A stretch of DNA of 64,000 nt from Streptomyces sp. JB150 (GCF_011193355.1 NZ_CP049780.1:857280-921279), one strand, 5' to 3'; shown: positions 25,299 to 35,071, counted from the first letter of the stretch. The notes: generated by a model not told the origin, from the letters alone. Translations and numbers: made by a program.

Positions 25299-26260
25299 GC
25301 GGGCTCCTTCATCACGACGGCGATCCGGCCGGTGCTGCGGCCGTCCGCGACCTTCTGCACGGCGGCCGCGGCCCCGGCGAGCGGCACGCGCTCGCTGACC
25401 AGCGGCTTGATCGCGCCGCGGGCGGCCAGCTCGGTGAGCTGGTCGTGGCAGTGCCGCACCAGCTTCGGGTTCTTGGTGTTGTACAGGCCCCAGTGCAGTC
25501 CGAGGACCGAGTAGTTCTTCACCAGGGCGTGGTTGAGGGCGGGGCTCGGAATGGTGCCGCTGGCGAAGCCGACGACCACGATCCGACCCTCGAAGGCGAC
25601 CGTCTTGGCGGACTGGGTGTAGGCCTCGCCGCCGACCGGGTCGTAGATCACGTCGGCGCCGCGGCCGCCGGTGGCCTCCTTGACGGCGGCGACGACGTCC
25701 TCGGCGCGCCGGTCGATCACCACGTCACAGCCCAGCTCGCGGGCGACGGCGGCCTTGTCCGCGCCGCCGACGACCCCGATGACGGTGGCGCCGGCCGCCT
25801 TGCCGAGCTGGACGGCCGCGCTGCCGACACCGCCGGCGGCGGCGTGCACGAGCAGCGTCTCGCCGGCTTCCAGCCCGGCCCGGCGGTGCAGGCCGAACCA
25901 GCCGGTCTGGTAACCGATGTGCAGGGCGGCCGCCTCCGCGTCGTCCAGCGACTCGGGCGCGGGCAGCAGGGCGGCGGCGTCCGCGACGGCGTACTCGGCG
26001 AAACCGCCGTACGGCAGCGCCGGGTTGCCGATGACGCGGCAGCCGTCCTCGGTCTCACCGCAGATCTCCACGCCGGGGGTGAACGGCAGCGGCGGGCGGA
26101 CCTGGTACTGGCCCCGGCACAGCAGCGCGTCCGGGAAGTTGATGTTCGCGGCGCGGACCCTCACCAGGACCTGGCCGTCGCCGGGGGTGGGCCGCTCGGC
26201 CTCCGCCAGGCGCATCACCTCACTGGGCTCGCCGTTCTCGTGCACGTGCCATGCCTGCAT
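25295..26260 (-). CDS. zinc-independent quinone oxidoreductase / MDR family protein
   Basis: This 321-aa medium-chain dehydrogenase/reductase has ANINFPDALLCRGQYQ near the N-terminus, the NADPH loop HAAAGGVGSAAVQLGKAAG around residues 145-165, and VYDPVGGEAYTQS-like substrate-side sequence (here YDPVGGEAYT). Zinc-binding cysteines are absent, as in QOR/enoyl-reductase members. It is the first gene of an operon with two acyl-CoA dehydrogenases, suggesting an acyl- or enoyl-CoA/ketone degradation pathway. A palindromic site (26322-26333) overlaps its predicted promoter. Confidence 0.88.
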   Translation of the reverse strand: MQAWHVHENGEPSEVMRLAEAERPTPGDGQVLVRVRAANINFPDALLCRGQYQVRPPLPFTPGVEICGETEDGCRVIGNPALPYGGFAEYAVADAAALLPAPESLDDAEAAALHIGYQTGWFGLHRRAGLEAGETLLVHAAAGGVGSAAVQLGKAAGATVIGVVGGADKAAVARELGCDVVIDRRAEDVVAAVKEATGGRGADVIYDPVGGEAYTQSAKTVAFEGRIVVVGFASGTIPSPALNHALVKNYSVLGLHWGLYNTKNPKLVRHCHDQLTELAARGAIKPLVSERVPLAGAAAAVQKVADGRSTGRIAVVMKEPA

Positions 26261-26316
26261 GCGGGGCCTCCACGGGACTGCTTCGTCCGACCGGCATCGG
26301 ACCGGGGTCGCACCGC

Positions 26317-26334
26317 ATACTAAGCGGTCGCTTG
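26317..26334 (-). promoter_or_regulatory. candidate promoter -10 and TetR-type operator of the ACAD operon
   Basis: AAGCG-GT-CGCTT (26322-26333) is a 5+5 inverted repeat, as expected for a dimeric TetR-family repressor. On the minus strand TAGTAT (26317-26322) is a plausible -10 that adjoins it, about 55 nt before the quinone oxidoreductase ATG. No regulator gene is adjacent; the nearest TetR gene is at 33829. Confidence 0.5.
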
Positions 26335-26497
26335 CCGATCAGGGAACAGTCGCGCGAGTCACGCGTCCCGGCCTCTTCTCCGGACAAGCCCGGAGCCCGC
26401 GCGCGGCCTTCCGCGCACTCCCCCGTCCGCGGCCTTCCCCGCGCTCAGCCCGTCCGCGACCGTCATCGCCCTCCCCCGCCCGCTGCCGTCATCACCC

Positions 26498-27079
26498 TCA
26501 CCCACCCGTGGCCTTCTTCGGCCGCGCCCGCACATGCATGCGCTCCCCCTGCGGGCCGAACAGGCTCAGGAACTCCACCGGCCCCTCCCCCGTCGACCCG
26601 AACCAGTGCGGCACCCGCGTGTCGAACTCGGCGGCCTCCCCCGCCGTGAGCACCACGTCGTGATCGCCCAGGACCAGGCGCAGGCGCCCGGAGAGCACGT
26701 ACAGCCACTCGTACCCCTCGTGGGTGCGCGGCTCCGGCTCCCGGGTGCGCCGCGGCTCGATGATCTTGTACGCCTGGAGTCCGCCCGGCTGGCGCGTGAG
26801 CGGCCACAGGGTCCGCCCGTCCCGCGTGAGCGGCTTCGTCCGCACCCGCGGATCGCCGACCGCGCCGGCCCCGATCAGCTCGTCCAAGGGCACCTGGTGG
26901 GCCTGGGCGATCGGCAGCAGCAGCTCCAGGGACGGTTTGCGCTGCCCCGACTCCAGCCGGGAGAGGGTGCTGACCGAGATGCCCGTGGTCTCGGACAGCG
27001 CCGCGAGCGTCACCTCCCGCTCCTTCCGGATCCGCCGCAGCCTGGGGCCGACACTCGCGAGTACCTCTTCCGTCGTCAT
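26498..27079 (-). CDS. XRE family regulator with C-terminal cupin
   Basis: This 193-aa transcription factor has a helix-turn-helix at about residues 12-66 (RRIRKEREVTLAALSETTG, SVSTLSRLESGQRKPS) and a cupin_2 sensor domain from about 110 to 180 (THEGYEWLYVLSGRLRL, EFDTRVPHWFGS). This layout is common among regulators of amine or redox metabolism. The ATG at 27079 starts just before the HTH; the frame stays open upstream but without homology. It diverges from the thioredoxin-reductase-like gene over 78 bp, which it likely controls, perhaps along with itself. Confidence 0.88.
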   Translation of the reverse strand: MTTEEVLASVGPRLRRIRKEREVTLAALSETTGISVSTLSRLESGQRKPSLELLLPIAQAHQVPLDELIGAGAVGDPRVRTKPLTRDGRTLWPLTRQPGGLQAYKIIEPRRTREPEPRTHEGYEWLYVLSGRLRLVLGDHDVVLTAGEAAEFDTRVPHWFGSTGEGPVEFLSLFGPQGERMHVRARPKKATGG

Positions 27080-27157
27080 GGTCGTATTGCAGTTTCGGCA
27101 AACCTGTTTGTCAATGGCGCACCGCTTGGGCGACCGTCGGGCGTGGAGGTGGTCACC

Positions 27158-28138
27158 ATGACCGAGAACGGGAACAGGAACCAGGACCCCAACGGGAACA
27201 CGTACGAAGTGATCGTCGTCGGCGGAGGCACCGCCGGCCTGTCCGCCGCGCTGGTGCTGGGCCGCGCCCGGCGCCGCACCCTGGTCGTCGACGCGGGCGA
27301 GCCCCGCAACGCGCCCTCCGCCCACCTGCAGGGCTATCTGTCGCGGGACGGCATGCCGCCCGCCGAGTTCCTGGCGCTCGGCCGCGAGGAGATCGCCCGC
27401 TACGGCGTCGGCCTCGTCCGCGACCGGGCGGTGGACGTCACCCGCGAGGGCGCGGGCGGGGACTTCGCGGTGCGCCTGGCGGGCGGGCGGACCGTGCGCG
27501 CCCGGCGGCTCGTCGTCACCACCGGCCTGAAGGACGAGCTGCCCGCCGTGCCGGGCGTCGCCGAGCGGTTCGGCCGGGACGTGCTGCACTGCCCGTACTG
27601 CCACGGCTGGGAGGTCCGCGACCAGGCCTTCGGCGTGCTCGCCGCGACCCCGCTCAGCGTGCACCAGGCGCTGATGGTCTCCCAGTGGTCGAAGGACGTG
27701 ACGTTCTTCCTGCACACGGTCGCCGAGGACGAGCTGTCCGACGACGATCTGCGCCGGCTGGCCGCGGCCGGGGTCCGCGTGGTGCCCGGCGAGGTGGCGG
27801 GCCTGGTGGTCGAGGACGACCGGCTCACCGGGGTGCGGCTCGCGGACGGGACGGTCCACGCGCGTCAGGCGCTGTTCGTCTCCCCGCGCCCGGTGCCGCA
27901 GACGGGGCTGCTGGAGCGGCTGGGCGCCGACTTCCACGACACCCCGTTCGGCCGCTACCCGGTCGTGGACGCCAACGGCCTGACCAGCGTCCCCGGCGTC
28001 TGGGCGGCGGGCAACGCGATCGGCTTCGCCGAACAGGTCGTCCACGCGGCGAGCGGCGGTTACCGGGCCGCCGCGGCCCTCAACGGCGAACTGCTGATGA
28101 CGGACCTGGACGCCCTGGCACCGGCCTCACGAAGCTGA
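27158..28138 (+). CDS. thioredoxin reductase-like NAD(P)/FAD oxidoreductase
   Basis: This 326-aa protein is of the TrxB superfamily. The N-terminal FAD motif is IVVGGGTAGLSAALVLGRA. The redox-active pair is in LHCPYCHGWE (CPYC) near residue 145, and GVWAAGNAIGFAEQVVHA is the C-terminal FAD segment. The usual NADPH-binding GGGxSA motif is poor in this copy (GVLAATPLSVHQAL), so it may be one of the ferredoxin- or NADPH-diverged branches. The ATG at 27158 follows GGAGGT by 8 nt. It is divergent from the XRE-cupin regulator. It probably reduces a disulphide partner or acts in detoxification. Confidence 0.85.
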   Translation: MTENGNRNQDPNGNTYEVIVVGGGTAGLSAALVLGRARRRTLVVDAGEPRNAPSAHLQGYLSRDGMPPAEFLALGREEIARYGVGLVRDRAVDVTREGAGGDFAVRLAGGRTVRARRLVVTTGLKDELPAVPGVAERFGRDVLHCPYCHGWEVRDQAFGVLAATPLSVHQALMVSQWSKDVTFFLHTVAEDELSDDDLRRLAAAGVRVVPGEVAGLVVEDDRLTGVRLADGTVHARQALFVSPRPVPQTGLLERLGADFHDTPFGRYPVVDANGLTSVPGVWAAGNAIGFAEQVVHAASGGYRAAAALNGELLMTDLDALAPASRS

Positions 28139-28463
28139 CGCCTCCCCGACCGGTCCCGGCCCGTGGGCCCACCCCGGCCCTCCCAGCGCGCAGGCGTGTC
28201 CGAACCGTCCCGCCCCGTGCACCGCCGTCACCGCGTCGAACGGCACGCGCCACGCCGTACGGCATCGACCCGCAGGCCCGCCCGGCCCGTGGGCCCGTCC
28301 GGCCCCCTCCCGGCCCGTGAGCCGTCCGGCCCGTCCCGGCACGCAGGCCGTCCGGCCCGCCCCCGCCCGCGCACCGCCGTCACCGCGTCGAACGGCACGC
28401 GCGGCGTCGTACGGCATCGGCCCGCAGGTGTGGAACCGCCCCGCGCGGTGCACCATGAAACGC
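28139..28463. repeat. intergenic region with a 58-bp imperfect direct repeat
   Basis: The gap before the DNA ligase contains two copies of a 58-bp segment, 28219-28276 and 28371-28428, differing at about four positions; each starts GCACCGCCGTCACCGCGTCG and ends CCGCAGG. Between them are GGCCCGTCCGG-type repeats. Open frames across the region are shadows. The repeats may be a duplication of an ancestral ligase upstream segment. Confidence 0.7.
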
Positions 28464-30002
28464 ATGCTGCTCGCCCGGCTCGCCCAGGTGTCCCGGGAGG
28501 TCGCCGCCACGTCGGCGCGGTCCCGCAAGACCGCGCTGCTCGCGCAGCTCTTCCGGGAGGCGGAGGCGGCGGACGCCCCGGTCGTCATCCCGTATCTCGC
28601 GGGCCGGCTGCCGCAGGGGCGGCTCGGCGTCGGCTGGAAGGTGCTCGGCCGCCCGGTCGCCCCGGCCGCCGAACCGACGCTCACCGTGCGGGAGGTGGAC
28701 GCCCGGCTCACCGAGCTGGGCAGGGTCGCGGGGCCCGGCTCGCAGGCCGAGCGGGCCCGGCTGGTCGGGGAGCTGATGGGCGCCGCCACCGAGGACGAGC
28801 AGCGGTTCCTGCTCGGGCTGCTCACCGGCGAGGTCCGGCAGGGCGCGCTGGACGCGGCGGCCGTGGAGGGCCTGGCGGAGGCGACGGGCGCGCCGCCCGC
28901 CGACGTGCGACGCGCGGTGATGCTGGCCGGCTCCCTCCAGGCGGTGGCCGAGGCGCTGCTGACGGACGGTCCGACGGCCCTGGAGCGGTTCCGGCTCACC
29001 GTCGGCCGCCCGGTGCTGCCGATGCTCGCGCACAGCGCGTCCTCGGTGGCCGAGGCGGTCGGCAAGCTGGGCGCGTGCGCGGTGGAGGAGAAGCTGGACG
29101 GCATCCGCGTCCAGGTCCACCGGGACGGCGCCACCGTGCGGCTGTACACGCGCACCCTCGACGACATCACCGACCGGCTCCCCGAGGTGACGGCGGCGGC
29201 GCTGGAGCTGCGCGGCGAGCGGTTCGTGCTGGACGGCGAGGTCATCGCGTTCGGCGCGGACGGCCGGCCGCGCTCGTTCCAGGAGACCGCCGGGCGGGTG
29301 GGCTCCCGGGTGGACGTGGCGACGGCCGCCGAGGCGGTCCCGGTCTCGCCCGTCTTCTTCGACGCCCTCGCCGTCGACGGCCGCGATCTGCTCGACCTGC
29401 CGTTCGCGGAGCGGCACGCGGAGCTGGCCCGGCTGGTGCCCGAGCCGATGCGGGTGCGGCGCACGGTGGTGTCGGGCCCCGCGGACCTGCCCGCGGCGGA
29501 GGAGTTCCTGGCGACGACCCTGGAACGCGGCCACGAGGGCGTGGTGGTCAAGGATCTCGCCGCGCCGTACAGCGCGGGCCGGCGCGGGGCGTCCTGGCTG
29601 AAGGTGAAGCCGGTGCACACCCTCGACCTGGTGGTCCTGGCCGCCGAGTGGGGGCACGGCCGGCGCACCGGCAAGCTGTCCAACCTGCACCTGGGCGCCC
29701 GCCGCGCGGACGGCTCGTTCGCCATGCTGGGCAAGACCTTCAAGGGCATGACCGACGCGATGCTGGCCTGGCAGACGGACCGCCTGCGGGAGCTGGCGGT
29801 GTCCGACGACGGCCAGGTGGTGACCGTGCGGCCGGAACTGGTCGTGGAGATCGCCTACGACGGCCTGCAGCGCTCCACCCGCTACCCGGCGGGCGTCACC
29901 CTCCGCTTCGCCCGCGTGGTCCGCTACCGCGAGGACAAGCGCCCCGAGGACGCCGACACCGTCGAGACCGTGCTGGCCGCGCACCCGGAGGTACGGCGGT
30001 GA
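28464..30002 (+). CDS. ligB: ATP-dependent DNA ligase
   Basis: This 512-aa ligase (actinobacterial LigB type) seals nicks using ATP. An N-terminal helical DNA-binding domain is followed by the adenylation motif EEKLDGIRVQVHR (nucleophile Lys in KLDGIR) near residue 210, RFVLDGEVIAFG, EGVVVKDLAAPYSAG and WLKVKP. The C-terminal OB-fold ends with RFARVVRYREDK. Start chosen at the ATG giving MLLARLAQVSREVA, the conserved N-terminus; an ATG 9 nt earlier and a far upstream in-frame start are alternatives. No Ku gene is adjacent, so a repair rather than an NHEJ cassette is likely. The stop overlaps the NUDIX start by 4 nt. Confidence 0.93.
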   Translation: MLLARLAQVSREVAATSARSRKTALLAQLFREAEAADAPVVIPYLAGRLPQGRLGVGWKVLGRPVAPAAEPTLTVREVDARLTELGRVAGPGSQAERARLVGELMGAATEDEQRFLLGLLTGEVRQGALDAAAVEGLAEATGAPPADVRRAVMLAGSLQAVAEALLTDGPTALERFRLTVGRPVLPMLAHSASSVAEAVGKLGACAVEEKLDGIRVQVHRDGATVRLYTRTLDDITDRLPEVTAAALELRGERFVLDGEVIAFGADGRPRSFQETAGRVGSRVDVATAAEAVPVSPVFFDALAVDGRDLLDLPFAERHAELARLVPEPMRVRRTVVSGPADLPAAEEFLATTLERGHEGVVVKDLAAPYSAGRRGASWLKVKPVHTLDLVVLAAEWGHGRRTGKLSNLHLGARRADGSFAMLGKTFKGMTDAMLAWQTDRLRELAVSDDGQVVTVRPELVVEIAYDGLQRSTRYPAGVTLRFARVVRYREDKRPEDADTVETVLAAHPEVRR

Positions 30003-30463
30003 CGGCGCGGCGCAGCGCGGGCCTGCTGCTGTTCCGGCGCACCGAGCGGGGCCCGGAGGTGCTGCTCGGGCACATGGGCGGCCCGTTCTTCGCCCGGCGC
30101 GACGCGGGCGCGTGGACCGTCCCGAAGGGCGAGTACGACCCGGACGAGCCGGCCTGGGAGGCGGCCCGCCGTGAGTTCGAGGAGGAGCTGGGGGTGGCGC
30201 CGCCGGACGGGGAGGCCGTACCGCTCGGCGAGGTCCGGCAGACCGGCGGCAAGATCGTCACGGTGTGGGCGGTGGAGGGGGACCTGGACCCGGCGGCGGT
30301 CGTGCCCGGCACGTTCACGCTGGAGTGGCCGCCGAGGAGCGGGCGTACGCAGGAGTTCCCCGAGCTGGACCGGGTCCGCTGGTTCGGCCTGGACGCGGCC
30401 CGTGAGGTGATCGTCTCCGCCCAGGCCGCGTTTCTCGACCGGCTGGCGGAGCACTCGGTCTGA
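29999..30463 (+). CDS. NUDIX hydrolase
   Basis: This 154-aa protein has a complete Nudix box, GEYDPDEPAWEAARREF followed by EEELGV (pattern Gx5Ex7REUxEExGU), near residues 44-66, preceded by WTVPKG. NUDIX proteins cleave nucleoside diphosphates linked to another moiety. GTG overlaps the DNA ligase stop by 4 nt, so the two are translationally coupled. This suggests a role in nucleotide pool cleaning or in handling ligase-related nucleotides, though the substrate is not evident. Confidence 0.9.
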   Translation: MTARRSAGLLLFRRTERGPEVLLGHMGGPFFARRDAGAWTVPKGEYDPDEPAWEAARREFEEELGVAPPDGEAVPLGEVRQTGGKIVTVWAVEGDLDPAAVVPGTFTLEWPPRSGRTQEFPELDRVRWFGLDAAREVIVSAQAAFLDRLAEHSV

Positions 30464-30582
30464 GCGCCCCGGAGGCGACGGGATCGACACGGATCCCCAC
30501 AGATCAATACGGACGCCCCGCGTTGCGGCCCCCGCCGCCGCGCGCGAGGGTCGAAGCACAGTCCCTTGCCAGGAGGTCAGCC

Positions 30583-31968
30583 ATGCCCATCGCGACGGTG
30601 AACCCGGCGAACGGCGAGACGGTCAAGACGTACCAGGCCATGGGCGAGGAGGAGATCGCACGCCGTATCCAGCTCGCCGAGGCCACCTTCCGCACCTACC
30701 GGACGACCTCCTTCGCCGAACGGGCCCGGCTGATGCACCGGGCCGCCGACCTCCTCGACGAGGACCAGCAGGACATCGCCCGGGTGATCACCACCGAGAT
30801 GGGCAAGCCGGTCCGCCAGGCGCGCGCGGAGGCCGCCAAGTGCGCCAAGGCGATGCGCTGGTACGCCGACCACGCCGAGGAGCTGCTGGCCGACGAGGAG
30901 CCCGCCGAGGCCGACGTGAAGGACTCGGGCGCTTCCCGCGTTCGCGTCCGCTACCGCCCGCTCGGCCCGGTCCTCGCGGTGATGCCGTGGAACTTCCCGC
31001 TGTGGCAGGTGATCCGGTTCGCGGCGCCCGCGCTGATGGCGGGCAACGTCGGGCTGCTCAAGCACGCCTCGAACGTGCCGCAGACCGCGCTCTACCTGGA
31101 GGACCTGTTCCACCGCGCCGGTTTCACCGAGGGCACGTTCCAGACCCTGCTGATCGGCTCCGCCGCGGTCGACGACATCCTGCGCGACGAGCGGATCAAG
31201 GCGGCCACCCTCACCGGCAGCGAGCCCGCGGGCCGCGCGGTCGCCGCCACCTCCGGCGAGATGATCAAGAAGACGGTGCTGGAGCTGGGCGGCAGCGACC
31301 CGTTCGTCGTGATGCCGTCGGCGGACCTGGACCGGGCCGCCGAGGTGGCCGTCAACGCCCGCTGCCAGAACGCCGGTCAGTCCTGCATCGCCGCCAAGCG
31401 GTTCATCGTGCACACGGACGTCTACGACGCCTTCGCCGAGCGGTTCACGGCCGGGATGAAGGCGCTCAGGGTGGGCGACCCGACGGACGAGGAGACCGAC
31501 GTCGGGCCGCTGTCCAGCGAGCGCGGGCGGGCCGATCTGGAGGAGCTGGTGGACGACGCGGTGCGCGGCGGCGCGACCGTGCTGTGCGGGGGCGAACGGC
31601 CCGAGGGACCGGGCTGGTACTACCCGCCGACGGTGCTCGCCGGCATCACCCGCGAGATGCGCATCCACCGCGAGGAGGCGTTCGGACCGGTCGCCACGCT
31701 GTACCGGGCGGGCGATCTGGACGAGGCCGTGCTGATCGCCAACGACTCGCCCTTCGGCCTGAGTTCGAACGTGTGGACCCGCGACGAGAGCGAGGTCGAC
31801 CGGTTCGTACGGGACCTGGAGGCGGGCGGTGTGTACGTCAACGGGATGACCGCCTCGCATCCGGCGTTCCCGTTCGGCGGAGTGAAGCGGTCCGGTTACG
31901 GGCGTGAGCTGTCCGGGCACGGAATCCGCGAGTTCTGCAACATCACCACGGTTTGGCACGGTGCGTGA
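30583..31968 (+). CDS. gabD: NAD(P)-dependent succinate-semialdehyde-type aldehyde dehydrogenase
   Basis: This 461-aa aldehyde dehydrogenase is of the GabD/Sad type. Features include PWNFPLWQVIRFAAPALMAG, LTGSEPAGRAVA in the cofactor site, the catalytic Glu in VLELGGSDPFVV, and the nucleophilic Cys in CQNAGQSCIAAKRF near residue 267. EEAFGPVATLYRA and FPFGGVKRSGYGREL lie near the C-terminus. Length (461 aa, shorter than the ~485 aa classical GabD) fits the YneI-like subgroup. The ATG follows AGGAGG by 6 nt. Physiological substrate is probably succinate semialdehyde, not proven from sequence. Confidence 0.88.
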   Translation: MPIATVNPANGETVKTYQAMGEEEIARRIQLAEATFRTYRTTSFAERARLMHRAADLLDEDQQDIARVITTEMGKPVRQARAEAAKCAKAMRWYADHAEELLADEEPAEADVKDSGASRVRVRYRPLGPVLAVMPWNFPLWQVIRFAAPALMAGNVGLLKHASNVPQTALYLEDLFHRAGFTEGTFQTLLIGSAAVDDILRDERIKAATLTGSEPAGRAVAATSGEMIKKTVLELGGSDPFVVMPSADLDRAAEVAVNARCQNAGQSCIAAKRFIVHTDVYDAFAERFTAGMKALRVGDPTDEETDVGPLSSERGRADLEELVDDAVRGGATVLCGGERPEGPGWYYPPTVLAGITREMRIHREEAFGPVATLYRAGDLDEAVLIANDSPFGLSSNVWTRDESEVDRFVRDLEAGGVYVNGMTASHPAFPFGGVKRSGYGRELSGHGIREFCNITTVWHGA

Positions 31969-31980
31969 GGGCCGCGCGGA

Positions 31981-31986
31981 TACGAT
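31981..31986 (+). promoter_or_regulatory. -10 box (TACGAT) of a likely leaderless mRNA
   Basis: TACGAT lies 7 nt before the GTG of the DUF6213 gene. That spacing would place transcription start at or next to the start codon, and no Shine-Dalgarno sequence is present. A clear -35 hexamer was not found. Confidence 0.45.
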
Positions 31987-31993
31987 CCCGGTT

Positions 31994-32227
31994 GTGAACC
32001 GCGAAGTGACTCTGCCTCTGATCGTCGATGACCGCGGGAACCTTCAGGTGGCCGCGGCCGATGTGAGCAAGCTGCTCCGCATGGTGGGCGGGCGGTGGCT
32101 GCATCTCGTCGAGGCCGGTGAGGAGGGGCTCGACGAGGACACCGTGGCCGCGTTGACGATCGAGCTGGCGAAACTGGCCGACCGGATCGACGTGGCGTGC
32201 ATCGCGCACAGCAGCGGAGCGCCGTAG
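31994..32227 (+). CDS. DUF6213 family small protein
   Basis: This 77-aa soluble protein is strongly conserved among Streptomyces by my recollection of the DUF6213 family. It begins VNREVTLPLIVDD, contains DVSKLLRMVGGRWLHLVEAG and an amphipathic C-terminal helix ALTIELAKLADRIDV. GTG at 31994 is chosen because the family starts there; the longer frame overlaps the dehydrogenase gene. A TACGAT box directly upstream suggests leaderless expression. Function unknown. Confidence 0.75.
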   Translation: MNREVTLPLIVDDRGNLQVAAADVSKLLRMVGGRWLHLVEAGEEGLDEDTVAALTIELAKLADRIDVACIAHSSGAP

Positions 32228-32264
32228 ACCGCGCGTCAGGCCGCCCGCGGGGCAGGGCGCCGCG

Positions 32265-32378
32265 TCAGGCGCGCCGCCGAGCCCGGCACTCCCGGTGGAA
32301 CTCGCGCACGACGCAGCAGCCGCCGGCGGCGACGGCGAGCAGCACCAGCAGGCCGATCAGGCCGGGAAGAACGATCAT
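32265..32378 (-). CDS. putative 37-aa single-helix membrane protein
   Basis: This is a short frame with one hydrophobic segment (LPGLIGLLVLLAVAAGG, about residues 4-20), a CC pair and a basic C-terminal tail rich in Arg. Similar short proteins occur in streptomycetes near this acyl-CoA dehydrogenase as far as I recall. No clear Shine-Dalgarno sequence. It sits between the DUF6213 and dehydrogenase genes. Existence is plausible, function unknown. Confidence 0.4.
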   Translation of the reverse strand: MIVLPGLIGLLVLLAVAAGGCCVVREFHRECRARRRA

Positions 32379-32430
32379 GCGGCCAGCATGACAGACGCCC
32401 CTCCCGGCCGGCGCGCCGGTGTGCCCCTCG

Positions 32431-33657
<1,227 letters not shown>

Positions 33658-33682
33658 GTCCCCTCCAGCGGCGCACGTGCTT

Positions 33683-33713
33683 GTTACTTGCGGTAACCGG
33701 CAGTCTGTTACCG
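33683..33713. promoter_or_regulatory. candidate TetR operator, three GTTAC half-sites
   Basis: GTTAC (33683-33687), CGGTAAC (33691-33697) and GTTACCG (33707-33713) form two overlapping inverted repeats; CGGTAAC and GTTACCG are perfect mirror arms 9 nt apart. The element sits 26 nt before the acyl-CoA dehydrogenase ATG and 115 nt before the TetR gene, so one repressor could control both. Confidence 0.65.
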
Positions 33714-33828
33714 GTGGGTAGGAAAAGTCAACTGACCCGGTCCCTCCCGGCAGCCCGTTCGATGCGCCGGGGCCGCCGGGTGCTACTTTGCGCAGGCGTC
33801 ACCGAAAGAGCACGGGTGGGGAGAGACC

Positions 33829-34473
33829 ATGGACACCACGCAGCGGTCCGAGCAGCAGCGGTCCGCCGACCGCCGACGGCGCGAGCTGCTGGAGGCCGCG
33901 GACCGGGTGGTGCTGCGCGACGGGCCACAGGCGTCGATGAACGCCATCGCCGCCGAGGCGGGCATCACCAAGCCCATCCTCTACCGCCACTTCGGTGACA
34001 AGGGCGGACTCTACGCGGCGCTCGCCACGCGCCACACCGACGCGCTCCTCGGCTCCCTGCGGGCGGCACTGGACGCGCCCGCGGACCGGCGCGAACGGGT
34101 CGAGAAGACCTTGGAGACCTATCTCGCGGCCATCGAGGCCCGGCCGCAGGTGTACCGGTTCCTGATGCACCCCGCGGAGGGCGGTCAGGCCGGCGACCAG
34201 GGCTTCGACGTCGGCAAGCACTCGGCGCCCGTGCTGCGCAGGATGGGCGAGGAGCTGGGCAAGGTCATCCAGGAGCGGGTCGACCTCGGCCCGGACAGCG
34301 AGCGGCTGGCGCGGGTCTGGGGACACGGCATCGTCGGGATGATGCACGCCGCCGGCGACTGGTGGCTGGGCGAACGGCCGTGCTCCCGGCAGGAGTTGGT
34401 CCGCGCGCTGGCCGATCTGCTGTGGGGGCGGCTGGCGGCCGCCGGGGACAAGGCGGGGGGCCCGGGGTTCTGA
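33829..34473 (+). CDS. TetR family regulator
   Basis: This 214-aa repressor has the N-terminal HTH RELLEAADRVVLRDG, NAIAAEAGITKPILYRHFGDK (core GITKPILYRHF) at about residues 18-65 and a divergent ligand-binding domain that includes HGIVGMMHAAGDWW. It diverges from the acyl-CoA dehydrogenase, so a fatty acyl-CoA or similar effector is likely. Convergent with peptide deformylase. ATG at 33829 has a GGGGAGAG purine run upstream. Confidence 0.92.
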   Translation: MDTTQRSEQQRSADRRRRELLEAADRVVLRDGPQASMNAIAAEAGITKPILYRHFGDKGGLYAALATRHTDALLGSLRAALDAPADRRERVEKTLETYLAAIEARPQVYRFLMHPAEGGQAGDQGFDVGKHSAPVLRRMGEELGKVIQERVDLGPDSERLARVWGHGIVGMMHAAGDWWLGERPCSRQELVRALADLLWGRLAAAGDKAGGPGF

Positions 34474-34490
34474 CGGCCGCCTTGCGGCCG
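34474..34490. terminator. small hairpin between convergent genes
   Basis: A 7-bp stem CGGCCGC/GCGGCCG with a 3-nt loop directly follows the TetR stop, facing the end of the deformylase gene. Short but GC-rich; it may terminate in either direction. Confidence 0.4.
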
Positions 34491-34525
34491 CGGGCCCTGT
34501 GCGGCGCCCCGCGCGCCTGACGGAT

Positions 34526-35071
34526 TCAGCCCGGCCGGTGCCACGAGGCCCGGCTCACCTTCCGCATCAGCCTGCGGCGGCGCCAGCCCTCCACGCGGTC
34601 CGCGTAGACCTTCCCGTCCAGGTGGTCGCACTCGTGCTGCAGACAGCGGGCGAAGAAGCCCGTGCCGTGGATCGTGACCGGCTCGCCCGTCATCGTGAAG
34701 CCCTCGACGACCGCGTGGTCGTGGCGCTCCGTGCCCGCCTCCAGGCCCGGCAGGGACAGACAGCCCTCCGGACCCCGGATCACGACACCGTCCGCCGTCA
34801 CCAGACGCGGGTTCACCACATGTCCGAGATGCCGGACATCCTCGTCGTCCGGGCAGTCGTAGACGAACACCCGCAGCGGCTCCCCCACCTGGTTCGCCGC
34901 CAGCCCCACCCCCCGCGCCGCGTACATCGTCGCGAACAAGTCCTCCACGAGCCGGGACAGTTCGGGGCCGAAGTCGGTGACCTCCGCGCACGGCGTGTGC
35001 AGAACGGGGTCGCCGAACAGGGTGAGGGGCCGGACGCGCCCGCGGGCGCCCGGGATCGAACCGTGTCGCAT
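34526..35071 (-). CDS. def: peptide deformylase
   Basis: This 181-aa enzyme removes the N-formyl group from nascent proteins. All three motifs are present: GVGLAANQ (motif 1), EGCLSLPG with the metal Cys (motif 2) and QHECDHLDG with the two metal His and catalytic Glu (motif 3). An ~18-residue basic N-terminal extension precedes the usual start. Streptomyces carry several def genes; this may be an additional paralogue. It is divergent from murT-gatD over 155 bp. Confidence 0.93.
   Translation of the reverse strand: MRHGSIPGARGRVRPLTLFGDPVLHTPCAEVTDFGPELSRLVEDLFATMYAARGVGLAANQVGEPLRVFVYDCPDDEDVRHLGHVVNPRLVTADGVVIRGPEGCLSLPGLEAGTERHDHAVVEGFTMTGEPVTIHGTGFFARCLQHECDHLDGKVYADRVEGWRRRRLMRKVSRASWHRPG

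Noticed and set aside
28464..30463. Ku/LigD-type NHEJ cassette
   Set aside because: The ligase is a stand-alone LigB type and the neighbour is a NUDIX gene; no Ku, polymerase or nuclease domain is present.
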